This document shows, piece after piece, positions 8,526 to 17,217 of a stretch of DNA of 64,000 nucleotides. Positions within the stretch are counted from its first letter, which is position 1. Each line of letters starts with the position of its first letter. The translations under genes were made by a program, and so were the position numbers. The notes under the pieces were generated by a model that worked only from the letters and a program-made list of their open reading frames with translations, was not told the origin of the DNA and did not search any database. The DNA comes from Sphingobacterium sp. R2. Lineage in GTDB: Bacteria; Bacteroidota; Bacteroidia; Sphingobacteriales; Sphingobacteriaceae. The stretch spans positions 4,526,001-4,590,000 of the forward strand of contig NZ_CP142884.1 of NCBI RefSeq assembly GCF_040760075.1, written 5' to 3'.

Positions 8526-8943
8526 AATTTATACTAAATAGTCTATATTTTTATCATTAGCACACGCTTCTACAGCGATTTGTTTTCTATAATTTTTTAA
8601 AACTTAACAAGACCCCATCGGTAAAAGACTTTTGCAGGTCCAAACTTGTAAACAGATCAGGGTCGAAAGTTTCTATTTACACCGGTTTAAAATCATTCCG
8701 TTTAATGTACTGAGATAAAAGGCAACATTGAACGATATCACAATATTGATAAACTATACAGAAATTCGACTTGTCCTATGACAATATTGAAGTACGCTAA
8801 ACATTTTTCTGCGATACTGTAGACATACACTTTATAGCTAATTAAAGGATAAAAATCTCACGTATTGGGTCGGTAAAGAATAAACAGATGACTGTGGTAT
8901 ATTTATTGTAAGAACCTCATGGAACATATAAAAACCGATTCAA
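8526..8943. other. Intergenic gap with no recognised gene
   Basis: This 418-base AT-rich gap separates the degraded hydrolase from a plus-strand lipoprotein gene. I found no coding frame, hairpin or repeat that I would defend. It presumably holds the promoter of the lipoprotein gene. Confidence 0.4.
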
Positions 8944-9393
8944 ATGAGAAAATTAGCATTTATAGCAATGAGTCTTGTTACTTTCACGGCCTGTAATAAT
9001 ACTCCCAAGAACAATGAATCCAAAGAAGCAGTTGATCAAAACAAGGAAGAAGCAACCCCGTCGATCGGCGGCAACAAGGATGAGCATGGTTGTTTGGTCG
9101 CGGCAGGACAAACTTGGAGTGAGATCAAACAAGGGTGTATCCAGGTCTTTAATGTTGGCTTACGCCTAAATCCAACGGAGAAAGAAGAAGGAAAAGCTGT
9201 CATTAGTGCTTTTGTGGTTCTTAGCGAGGATAAATCAAAGCTAGAATTATTCTTACCTGATGACAATAAAAATACCATTATCTTGGATAAAGTTGAGAAT
9301 GATATCTATCAGAAGGATAGCTATAGATACGATGCTAAAAAATCAGCGCTTTATGTGGATAATACGATCAAGTACACAGGTGATGTTGAGTAG
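8944..9393 (+). CDS. Small lipoprotein with a Cys-x13-Cys motif
   Basis: This 149-aa lipoprotein has the signal MRKLAFIAMSLVTFTAC with the lipobox Cys at residue 17. A charged low-complexity linker (about residues 18-45) is followed by DEHGCLVAAGQTWSEIKQGC, a two-cysteine motif seen in small Bacteroidota periplasmic lipoproteins. A beta-rich C-terminal half follows (VISAFVVLSEDKSKLELFLPDD). The two Cys may form a disulfide. The function is unknown. It converges on the next lipoprotein gene with a shared hairpin between them. Confidence 0.7.
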   Translation: MRKLAFIAMSLVTFTACNNTPKNNESKEAVDQNKEEATPSIGGNKDEHGCLVAAGQTWSEIKQGCIQVFNVGLRLNPTEKEEGKAVISAFVVLSEDKSKLELFLPDDNKNTIILDKVENDIYQKDSYRYDAKKSALYVDNTIKYTGDVE

Positions 9394-9461
9394 CCCAAAA
9401 AGAAGATCTCGTTTTAATCCTATATCAGCACAAGGCCTGCTGTATTAAATTCCTGAATGCC

Positions 9462-9504
9462 ACAATAGTTATTCTGAATCCATTTTGCTTGGAATAACTA
9501 TTGT
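9462..9504. terminator. Bidirectional hairpin between convergent lipoprotein genes
   Basis: ACAATAGTTATTC (9462-9474) and GAATAACTATTGT (9492-9504) are perfect 13-bp arms around a 17-base loop. It lies between the stops at 9393 (plus) and 9529 (minus). There is no long T run, so the termination role is inferred from position. Confidence 0.55.
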
Positions 9505-9528
9505 ACAATTCTATTAGTTTCAAGTGTA

Positions 9529-9969
9529 CTATTGAACTATTGGCACAATTTGTACTACATATGGCCCTGAGTAATGATTCCCTATCATTTTATTCTCATT
9601 TACAGTAATATGATATTGGCCAACATCTTTAAATCTATAGGCAAGCTCTTGGCCGAAGGGGCCATCAGCCGAACCATTGGGCAGAAAAAGCTGACTAATT
9701 CGTACATTGGCTGTATCCATGGGAGTTTTTATTTTGATAAGAGCCGAATCCGCCTGATGGACTGAAATGAAAATAGTATCTGTTTTTCCTGATACCATAT
9801 TCATTTCCTTAGATCTTCCACCACCAAAAAACGTTATGTTAGAAGGTAATTCCTGTGCCTTGAGCTTAGATTCATTTGTACTGAATTGTGGTGGGCGATC
9901 AGGAAATTGACAAGCTCCATAAATAAAAATTGCCAACACATTCATGATCAATAATCTTAATTTACCCAT
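9529..9969 (-). CDS. Hypothetical lipoprotein (gliding-lipoprotein-like size)
   Basis: This 146-aa protein has an N-terminal hydrophobic stretch ending in the lipobox IYGAC (Cys near residue 20), so it is probably anchored in the outer membrane. The mature domain is beta-rich: TDTIFISVHQADSALIKIKTP, ELAYRFKDVGQYHITVNENK and PYVVQIVPIV. The pattern resembles small envelope lipoproteins of Bacteroidota, but I do not recognise a named family. A second ATG eight codons in (MNVLAIFIYGAC) would give a short but possible signal. It is the last minus-strand gene of the 12.2-9.5 kb cluster, 92 bases beyond the neighbouring stop. Confidence 0.6.
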   Translation of the reverse strand: MGKLRLLIMNVLAIFIYGACQFPDRPPQFSTNESKLKAQELPSNITFFGGGRSKEMNMVSGKTDTIFISVHQADSALIKIKTPMDTANVRISQLFLPNGSADGPFGQELAYRFKDVGQYHITVNENKMIGNHYSGPYVVQIVPIVQ

Positions 9970-10061
9970 AACGTTTTACTTAAAATAACAAAAGTTATTA
10001 AATTACGGTTTTTAGTTACGACAACTTTTTCTGTACAAAACAAACGCTGAAATTGAATTTG

Positions 10062-10556
10062 TTACATCGTCCACAAACTCCATTTTGATTTGATTGCATG
10101 TGGATTTAGTTCTCGTATTTTTTGATAAAAAGCATAGAAATTCCTATTCCAAAGGGAATAGTTATGCGTAAAACTAAAAATGGACTGTCCCTTGCTATCC
10201 AATTGAACGACGACTTGCCAGATATAGTGATTATTAATTTGAGTCGATGTCCTACGAAGCTCAATGATATCCACTAACCTAAAGGATCTACCTGCTCCGT
10301 CTCTTCGACCGACAGCGTAGAAATAATTTTCATCAAAAAAATAATCTTCGTCACTTAGCAGATTATCTTCTATACCAAATAAAAAGGGACGTGATGACAG
10401 TTTTCTTAATTTATCTGTCTCAAAATGATCATTCATTTCATAACTTTTTTTAACACTGTATAAATATTTCTTAGCTACATTTTTCCTATATACTGCTATC
10501 GACACGACAACGATCAACACACAACTGATAACCAAAATGATGCCCTTAGAATTCAT
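10062..10556 (-). CDS. Hypothetical membrane-anchored protein (164 aa)
   Basis: One N-terminal transmembrane segment (GIILVISCVLIVVVSIAVY, residues 5-23) is followed by a basic cytoplasmic or periplasmic domain. The domain has FLFGIEDNLLSDEDYFFDENYFYAVGRRDG and FRLVDIIELRRTSTQINNHYIWQVVVQLD, reminiscent of PH-like or YcxB-type small domains, though I would not assign one. It starts 18 bases after the stop of the DUF1266-like reading frame and is probably its operon partner. Function unknown. Confidence 0.6.
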   Translation of the reverse strand: MNSKGIILVISCVLIVVVSIAVYRKNVAKKYLYSVKKSYEMNDHFETDKLRKLSSRPFLFGIEDNLLSDEDYFFDENYFYAVGRRDGAGRSFRLVDIIELRRTSTQINNHYIWQVVVQLDSKGQSIFSFTHNYSLWNRNFYAFYQKIRELNPHAIKSKWSLWTM

Positions 10557-10574
10557 TTATTCCACAAAAAGAAA

Positions 10575-11511
10575 TTAACTTATACAAATCAGATAGAACA
10601 TCGGAATTCGCCCTTCATCTTTCTCGATAGCATCTAATCCTTTGAAATAGATGTAGCCACCGACTTGTTTCTGACCTATTTGTTGTTCAAATTGATACAG
10701 CAAATCCAAAGCCGTAAAATGTAGTGGATGTGAAGACCACATGAGACAACACTCAGACGGAATGATTACCATTCTGCCATGCAATATTATTCCAAGGACT
10801 TCCTTTCTTTTCTTTAAGATACCCAATATACCTTTTCAAGTAAGATTTCCCAATTTTACTGTTTACACCAACTTGATCTTCTCCTTTCAGGAAATAATCG
10901 GAAAATTGCAACCAATCAATAAAATGCTCTCTCGCATATAGTGACAAACTCTTGAGAACATTTAATGCCACAGGTTTTGGTAAATATTCAACGTCCGTTG
11001 CGGATGTAGTAATATGACTTACGACAGCAACAACAAAGGCATTTACCCCTGATTTGGAGATATCCCAAATGGACGTATCGATTTTGCCGTTTTTTCCCTC
11101 CAATGCGGTCCCTGTCTTTTCTATCCCAAGTAACGTAAAGTATGAACTCAACATTTCAAGACAAGTTTCTCTATCTGTTATACCAAAATCTCTCTTTAGC
11201 AATTTGATAAAATCACTTCTATATTGATCAACCCTTGGATAATTACCAAATTGATATAAGTGAATCGGATAACTACCATCATCTCCGGTACTTCCGAATA
11301 CCGTAAACCAATCCCCAAAAACAATCACTCTAAATGCGGCTCCTAGCGCGTTACCAAACTGTTCTTCATAAGGAGTATTCAGAAGTATAGCGTTATCAGG
11401 TACTAAACTTCCCGCCATTTCTCCCTCTTCGGCTTTCAAAGTTAGTTCATCTTTGGCTTCATTTACACCTTCATTTGCCGCATTAAATAATTCTTTCAAA
11501 AATTTAAACAT
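10575..11511 (-). pseudogene. DUF1266-like protein gene with a probable frameshift near its 3' end
   Basis: The 252-aa frame (11511-10753) carries a helical domain resembling DUF1266: DTSIWDISKSGVNAFVVAVV, DWLQFSDYFLKGED and the typical SPWNNIAW. It stops at TGA 10753 after NGNHSV. From the same place a second frame runs on in good codon usage for about 60 residues (ECCLMWSSHPLHFTALDLL to IPMFYLICIS) and ends at 10575, 18 bases before the next gene. The simplest reading is a single gene with a one-base indel around 10755-10770. DUF1266 proteins often end near SPW..PW, so a natural stop at 10753 remains possible. In that case the valid CDS is 10753-11511. Confidence 0.5.
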
Positions 11512-11544
11512 AACGGTATTGATATTAACTACGTAAAAGAAATC

Positions 11545-12192
11545 TTACTTACTATATTTTGCTAACAGCGCATAATCGTACGGGATTCTCATGGACAGCT
11601 CGCGTGCTTGCCAAATATCCCCTTCGGAAATCTGATAGAAATCATAGGCATTTTTCAAAAAATTCTTGCCGTTTGGAGCTTCAACCCAATCTTTCTTCTC
11701 TCGATTGTAAAGTAAAATCATACAACTTACACAGCGATAATTACCTGCTGTTTTTTGGTTTTCAAAACAAGTTCCAACTTTAATATTAATCTTTTGATTG
11801 ATTATCACATCGGTCAATTTACGATCTGTGAGATGAATTAATGCAATTTGTGCGTCCTCATCATCGGGTCGTAACTTTGCTATTACTAATCGCCCTAAAT
11901 CTGCCTTTTTAATTTTTTCGATTTCTAAAGCCCTAAATTCAGGCGATATGCGATTCGTATCGACCGGATATAGTTCATCTTCGGCAGCCGTCACTTCTGT
12001 CGTCGTTACTTCGGTGGCTCCGGAAGCCAATAGCTGCTTATTTTTTTGGTAATTTTCCCAATCTGCTGTATCGTAGCTAACCCACTGCTGTATCTTATAG
12101 AGTAAGGTTTCCCTCTTATTGACTTTTATAAAAAACGCTGCAATTAAAAATGAAACCAGCAATATGAACAGGATAATGAGGACTCTTTTCAA
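11545..12192 (-). CDS. Hypothetical membrane-anchored protein (215 aa)
   Basis: A single N-terminal membrane anchor (VLIILFILLVSFLIAAFFI) is followed by a Thr/Glu-rich linker (GATEVTTTEVTAAEDELYP, about residues 58-76) and a soluble domain with two close cysteines (NYRCVSCMILLYNREKKDW). It is the first gene of a minus-strand group (12.2-10.0 kb), 33 bases ahead of the DUF1266-like gene. A short inverted repeat (GAAAACAT-atccc-ATGTTTTC, 12234-12254) lies 42 bases upstream and may belong to its promoter. No family was recognised. Confidence 0.6.
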   Translation of the reverse strand: MKRVLIILFILLVSFLIAAFFIKVNKRETLLYKIQQWVSYDTADWENYQKNKQLLASGATEVTTTEVTAAEDELYPVDTNRISPEFRALEIEKIKKADLGRLVIAKLRPDDEDAQIALIHLTDRKLTDVIINQKINIKVGTCFENQKTAGNYRCVSCMILLYNREKKDWVEAPNGKNFLKNAYDFYQISEGDIWQARELSMRIPYDYALLAKYSK

Positions 12193-12587
12193 ACTAAAAA
12201 TATTTAATGAAGTATTTAAATCTGTAAAATCGTGAAAACATATCCCATGTTTTCATTGATCACCGTAAATCTGCACATAATTATTCACCCCTTAAATCCG
12301 GAACCCATATTAGGTCAAAACTTGGCGATATTTGTAGCTTAATAATAAATATCTGAAAACAACATGACAATTGTTGATTTTAAATATTTTAGCCAATTAA
12401 ATACAAGTAGACTGTATAATTTCCGTATTTACTAAAGTAGGTCATAGACATCAAGAATAAAACCGAAATACATTGATACCAAATTGTATCTCATAACAGT
12501 TTTAAATCAATTTTTAGTCAGTGCTTGTTCATTGTTTATTCAGTCTACACTGAATAAACAACACAATTAGCAGAAATTTCTACAATC
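12193..12587. other. Divergent intergenic region with two inverted repeats
   Basis: This 395-base AT-rich region holds no coding frame and no remnant of the missing AraC sensor domain. It contains GAAAACAT-N5-ATGTTTTC (12234-12254) and a perfect 12-bp-arm palindrome TTGTTTATTCAG-N6-CTGAATAAACAA (12532-12561) that ends just ahead of the truncated AraC frame. Confidence 0.5.
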
Positions 12588-13067
12588 TTGCAAAAGATGA
12601 TGGTTGAAATGAACTCGAGCTATATCCATAAAGATGATATGTTGCGAAGTTATCTACATCTTCTAATTCATGAAACGATGAAATCGAGTCCCGCAGCGAG
12701 TTTTGGATCTTATACCAATGCATCGACTAGGGTATCGGTATTATTTCTTGAGCTGTTAGAAAGACAATTTCCAATCAATACCCTTCAACTTAGCCTGCAA
12801 TTGAAAAGCTCTGCAGATTATGCGCATGCGCTTTCGGTTCATATCAATTACCTCAACAGGTCGGTAAAAGAAGCCACAGGCAAAACCACCAGTACACATA
12901 TTGCAAACCGTGTGGCCCAAGAAGCCAAAGCTTTGTTGCTGCATACCAATTGGAATATATCGGATATTGCCTACAGCCTAGGATTTGAATATCCATCCTA
13001 TTTTACCAATTTCTTCAAAAAGCAAACCGGGATGTCTCCAAACCAAGTCCGAAGCAGTACTGTTTGA
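12588..13067 (+). pseudogene. AraC-family regulator lacking its N-terminal sensor half
   Basis: The C-terminal AraC DNA-binding domain is complete: helix 1 around YAHALSVHINYLNRSVKEATGKTTSTHI and the second helix-turn-helix [33 protein letters not shown]. Only about 159 residues are present, against about 290 in full-length members of this Bacteroidota group. The frame is open back to 12558 with plausible family sequence (ILQKMMVEMNSSYIHK) but no ATG; TTG 12588 is the only start. No cupin-like sensor sequence precedes it. It probably once regulated the aldo/keto reductase gene 80 bases downstream on the same strand. A functional DNA-binding-only protein cannot be excluded. Confidence 0.6.
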
Positions 13068-13119
13068 ATTGTATAACAATCTGTTTGATTGTCTTAACTC
13101 GCTTCGTTTGTTCCTTATG

Positions 13120-13127
13120 TACTTTTG
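13120..13127 (+). promoter_or_regulatory. Putative -7 element of the aldo/keto reductase gene
   Basis: TACTTTTG fits the Bacteroidota -7 consensus TAnnTTTG, 22 bases before the ATG at 13150. I do not see a good -33 TTTG at the usual 19-21-base spacing, so it may depend on an activator. Confidence 0.35.
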
Positions 13128-13149
13128 TATTGAACAAAATGTAATCATT

Positions 13150-14150
13150 ATGAAATATAGAAATCTTGGAACAACAAATGAAAAACTCTCTGCGATTGGA
13201 TTAGGTTGTATGGGAATGAGCTTTGCTTACGGACCTACGGACGAAAAAGAGAGCATTGCAACATTGGAAAGAGCATTGGACCTCGGCATTAATTTTTGGG
13301 ATACCGCGGATATGTACGGCAACGGTGCAAATGAGAAACTTATTTCAAAAGTGCTTGTTCCCAACCGTGACAAAGTTTTTATTGCAACAAAATTTGGGTT
13401 TCGCTTTAAAGATGAAATAGCTGGTCCAAGTGATACGGCAAACACTTATTTCGATGGCTCGCCCGAATGGATAAAATTAGCGGTAGAAAAAAGTTTAAAA
13501 CGCCTTAGAATCGACACCATAGATCTTTATTATGCGCACCGCGTAGATCCCAATATTACTATCGAAGAGACCGTAGGCACTATGGCAGAATTGGTTAAAG
13601 AAGGAAAAGTGAGGTATTTGGGTTTAAGCGAAGCATCGCCCGCATCAATCATTAAAGCAAATGCCGTACACCCTATAGCTGCTTTACAGAGCGAATATTC
13701 GCTCCTTACACGTGATGTAGAAAAAGAAATCTTACACACAATAAGGCAGTTGGGGATAAGTTTAATTCCTTATGCGCCTCTAGCGCGTGGATTATTTTCA
13801 ATTCTTTAAATTTAGAAGATCTTGCTTCGGACGACTTTAGAAGAACCTTACCTCGAAATCAAGGTGAACATGCATTGAACAATGCACATTTAGTCGCCGA
13901 CTTCTCCCTACTGGCAAAAGATAAAAACTGTAGTCCAATACAACTCGCTTTAGCCTGGGTGCTGGCACAAGGAAATGACATCATTCCTATTCCAGGAACT
14001 AAAAAAAGAAGATACCTGGAGGAAAATGTTGGTGCCCTTGATGTACAATTATCGCATGATGATTTAAAAAAAATAGATGAAATACTTCTCAAATACCCTA
14101 ATATTGGAGCACGATACAGTGAAGGTGCTATGGCTTTAGTTAACCATTAA
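13150..14150 (+). pseudogene. Aldo/keto reductase gene with a one-base frameshift
   Basis: Aldo/keto reductases are NADPH-dependent barrel enzymes. The catalytic tetrad is visible: Asp and Tyr in [12 protein letters not shown], Lys in IATKFGF and His in YYAHRVDP. The frame from ATG 13150 runs to ARGLFSIL and stops at 13809. The adjacent frame carries the rest ([20 protein letters not shown] through PIPGTKKRRYLEENVGAL) to 14150. One missing base in the short A run at 13800-13802 restores a normal barrel of about 333 residues. Both segments keep good codon usage, so the lesion is recent or a sequence error. The upstream AraC gene is truncated as well. Confidence 0.8.
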
Positions 14151-14154
14151 TCCA

Positions 14155-14202
14155 TTTTTGAGATTATAAGTGGCTTGCCAGCGTCACTTATGATCTCAAA
14201 AA
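14155..14202. terminator. Bidirectional terminator between aldo/keto reductase and kdp histidine kinase
   Basis: TTTTTGAGATTATAAGTG and CACTTATGATCTCAAAAA pair with one mismatch around a 12-base loop. T and A runs at the ends suit both strands. It sits four bases after the reductase stop and 70 bases beyond the stop of the minus-strand kdp operon. Confidence 0.75.
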
Positions 14203-14272
14203 TTGTTTTCCACTGATCCAGCTTTGTCGTGTTGTCATAATACACTATGGGAACAGATCCGATTAGTATGTA

Positions 14273-16018
14273 TTAATTATCGGGAATAGCAGTACGCAAT
14301 GAAAAATAGAAAGAACTTCCTGCGCCATAATCACTTTCAACACCAATTTCGCCACCTTGCGCTTCTATAAACTCCTTACTAATACTTAAACCAAGTCCTG
14401 TTCCACCCTTTTTGGACCCTGGCACACGGAAGTAACGCGCAAATATTTTATCCAAATATTTCGGCTCGATCCCTTGCCCACTGTCGGTAACGATAAACTT
14501 TGTTTTAAGTTCGCTGTTTTCCACCGCTATACGAATAACCGAATCTTCATGGGAGTAACGTATCGCATTGGAAAGAAAATTTGTAAGAACCCAGGCAGTT
14601 TTCTCATTGTCAGCAAATATAGCTTTCACATTGGGGTCTACCTCGATAACAAAGTGGATATTTTTTTGATTCGCAGCAAATTGATTTGCCATGATAGCAT
14701 ATTCAATAATTGGCTGTATTTCTGTCGTATGTAAGTTAATTTGAATAGAACCACTTTCGACCTGCGTCATATTTAACAGTTCACCGGTTATTTGAAGCAA
14801 GCGGTTAGAATCATCTTTTATTCCATTTAACAACGTAAGCTGCTCGGCATTCAGATGCCCTATTTGCTCGTTTTCCAACAATTGGACCCCCATTTGAATC
14901 GCCGCAATAGGCGTTTTGAATTCATGCGATACGGTACCGATGAAGTTTGTTTTTGCAAGATCAAGTTCCTTAAATGGCGTAATATTCTTTAGGATAACCA
15001 CCTGCCCGATAAACTTTGGTTCAAGTTCACCTGTGGGCAAAACATTGATATCAATAACATCTTTTTCAAAATAGCTTTCTCTATCGTCTGCATAAATTTT
15101 AACAGCATTTTTTTCACGTTTTTCTACAGGAAGAAAAAGATCTTTAAAAATATCCTTAGCAAGATCATTTTCATCTGAAACCGCTAAAGCAGATCTTCCG
15201 AGAAGTTGATCTTTATGTAGATTTGTGATGCGAAGTGCTTCCTCGTTGACAAAAATAACACGTCGCTCTTCGTCGAAGCCTATCACCGGATCATGCATAT
15301 GATCAACAAGGGACTCTATTCGTCTTTTTTCCTTTAAAATTTTTTCAAGTTTACTTTCAGCATATTCTTCCAATTTCTCTGCCATGGAATTAAATGAAGC
15401 GACGAGTTCCGCAAACTCACCTCCGCTCTGTACCTGAATACGCTCTTTGTAGTTCTGTCCTGCAATCTGTCCAATACTCGCTGTCAATTTCGCAATGGGG
15501 TCAGCTATATTGGACGGCAAATTGACCAGCAATATAAAAGCAATGATAAAACAGAGTGCCCCGGCAAATGAAATGACCAAAATTGCATGTTCGGCAGTGC
15601 GATCCGCAACAATACTCTTCCGAGAAATTGCCGTCATATTTTGCTCCATTAACAAGGCAATATCCTTTCTGATAGACGAGACAATAGTAACATCTAAGGG
15701 CTTATCTTTCAGTTTTAAAAAATGTTTGGCAATTGCGTTTGTTGTTTGCTGCTCTCCGACTTCGGTAACATTTTTCCGTTGTTTGTCAAGATTAATCTGG
15801 AAATTATTAAAAGCAGCTTTTTCAACAGAAATTTCCTCCAATGCCAATAACATATTCTTGGCGTACAGCAGCGTATTGTAGTTCGCTGTCAGTATATTTG
15901 CGGTATCCTTTTTTAACCGGTTTACATACCAACCACTTAGTGCGGCAAGTAGAAAGATCATGAGAAAAAGTGATCCTACACCAAAGGTAAGTTTCGTTTT
16001 TATTTTCATCTTATTCAC
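14273..16018 (-). CDS. HAMP-PAS sensor histidine kinase at the end of the kdp operon
   Basis: This 581-aa membrane kinase has two transmembrane segments (about residues 10-30 and 145-167) flanking a helical periplasmic sensor. A HAMP region follows (PSNIADPIAKLTASIGQI), then a PAS domain (DHMHDPVIGFDEERRVIFVNEEAL), the phospho-acceptor helix with SHEFKTPIA, and a HATPase_c domain with N box FLSNAIRYS, G1 DSGQGIEP and G2 GGTGLGLSI. It starts 15 bases after the KdpD/USP gene and completes the split KdpD arrangement of Bacteroidota. The kinase probably senses K+ limitation or turgor together with KdpD. No response regulator gene accompanies it in this window. Confidence 0.9.
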   Translation of the reverse strand: MNKMKIKTKLTFGVGSLFLMIFLLAALSGWYVNRLKKDTANILTANYNTLLYAKNMLLALEEISVEKAAFNNFQINLDKQRKNVTEVGEQQTTNAIAKHFLKLKDKPLDVTIVSSIRKDIALLMEQNMTAISRKSIVADRTAEHAILVISFAGALCFIIAFILLVNLPSNIADPIAKLTASIGQIAGQNYKERIQVQSGGEFAELVASFNSMAEKLEEYAESKLEKILKEKRRIESLVDHMHDPVIGFDEERRVIFVNEEALRITNLHKDQLLGRSALAVSDENDLAKDIFKDLFLPVEKREKNAVKIYADDRESYFEKDVIDINVLPTGELEPKFIGQVVILKNITPFKELDLAKTNFIGTVSHEFKTPIAAIQMGVQLLENEQIGHLNAEQLTLLNGIKDDSNRLLQITGELLNMTQVESGSIQINLHTTEIQPIIEYAIMANQFAANQKNIHFVIEVDPNVKAIFADNEKTAWVLTNFLSNAIRYSHEDSVIRIAVENSELKTKFIVTDSGQGIEPKYLDKIFARYFRVPGSKKGGTGLGLSISKEFIEAQGGEIGVESDYGAGSSFYFSLRTAIPDN

Positions 16019-16033
16019 AATTTGTCTTTATTA

Positions 16034-17155
16034 TTAAGACAATATAATCAGGTCGATGTCTTCGGTCGACAGTTGTGCCAGCAGTTTGCTAAATGTATCC
16101 TTAGCAAGTAATATCCTTAAAAGAGATAATCGTGGTTTTCCAATGCAAACTGTGGTGATCTTGCGGAGCTCGCACAAAGCGATGATCTCTTTTGCCACAC
16201 TATGACTTTCTACTTTGATAATTTCTCCACCAAGTTCTGTCGCCAGTTTGAAGTTATTGATCAGGTGCCGTTGTTTATTTAAAGCTATCCGGTCTCCGCG
16301 CTCTTTTGGCAACTGTACATAGAGCAAAAACCAACTGCTATTGTAATATCCTGCTAAGCGTGCTGTTTTTCGGATGACGTTTTTTGCTTTTATTTCATTA
16401 GAACTTATACAAGCAAGGAAACGCTCCTTTCGCACCCATCGTTGGGGTTGAACTTCAATCTCTACTTTGCGTTGAACCTGGGAGGCAACTTCTTTCAACG
16501 CCATTTCACGCAATTGTAATATATGTTCGCTTTTAAAGAAGTTTTGAAGCGCTGCCTGAATTTTTGACGCGTCATAGATCTTACCCTCTTTTAGGCGAAT
16601 GATAAGCTCTTCTGCAGTAAGGTCAATGTTAACGACTTCATCTGCGGAATCAATAACACTGTCGGGAACACGTTCTTGCACTTCAACGCCTGTAATCGCT
16701 TTGACCTCCTCATTTAAACTCTCAATATGCTGGATATTAACAGCGCTGATTACATTAATCCCCGCTTCAAGAATCTCCATAACATCCTGCCATCTTTTGG
16801 TATTTTTACTGCCTTCAATATTGGTATGTGCCAGCTCATCGATAATGACAACCTCGGGATGTGAATTCAAGACAGCATAAAGGTCCAGTTCCTCCAACTG
16901 TTTGCCTTTGTAAAAAAGATGGCGTCGGGCGATAAGGGGTAGACCGTCGAGCAATTGATGTGTTTCCTTCCGATTATGTGTCTCAATATAGCCAATACGA
17001 ACATCGATTCCTCCCTGTAAAAGGGTATGTGCATCCTGTAACATGCGGTATGTTTTTCCAACCCCTGCACTCATACCGATATAAAGTTTGAAGCGACCTC
17101 TTCTCGATTTCCGAATAAGGTCCAAAAAGTGTTCAGCGCTTTTCCTCTCTTCCAT
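16034..17155 (-). CDS. kdpD: KdpD N-terminal sensor protein (KdpD + USP domains)
   Basis: This 373-aa soluble protein corresponds to the cytoplasmic N-terminal half of E. coli KdpD. The KdpD domain (about residues 15-225) has a Walker A motif GMSAGVGKTYRML and a Walker B-like VVIIDELAHTN. The C-terminal part (about 240-373) is a UspA-like nucleotide-binding domain (TVCIGKPRLSLLRILLAKD). Transmembrane and kinase domains are absent and are supplied by the adjacent histidine kinase gene. In the family this module responds to K+ and possibly to cyclic dinucleotides. It follows the porin gene by about 60 bases in the kdp operon. Confidence 0.92.
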   Translation of the reverse strand: MEERKSAEHFLDLIRKSRRGRFKLYIGMSAGVGKTYRMLQDAHTLLQGGIDVRIGYIETHNRKETHQLLDGLPLIARRHLFYKGKQLEELDLYAVLNSHPEVVIIDELAHTNIEGSKNTKRWQDVMEILEAGINVISAVNIQHIESLNEEVKAITGVEVQERVPDSVIDSADEVVNIDLTAEELIIRLKEGKIYDASKIQAALQNFFKSEHILQLREMALKEVASQVQRKVEIEVQPQRWVRKERFLACISSNEIKAKNVIRKTARLAGYYNSSWFLLYVQLPKERGDRIALNKQRHLINNFKLATELGGEIIKVESHSVAKEIIALCELRKITTVCIGKPRLSLLRILLAKDTFSKLLAQLSTEDIDLIILS

Positions 17156-17217
17156 TTTTATTGCCTTTCATTTCAGAAGGTTCCTGCCGATCCAACACAC
17201 GGCAGGAACAATTGTTT

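Noticed and set aside
12532-12561. Palindrome as the terminal repeat of an insertion sequence
   Set aside because: No transposase, no second copy nearby and no target-site duplication were seen; it is reported only as a palindrome.
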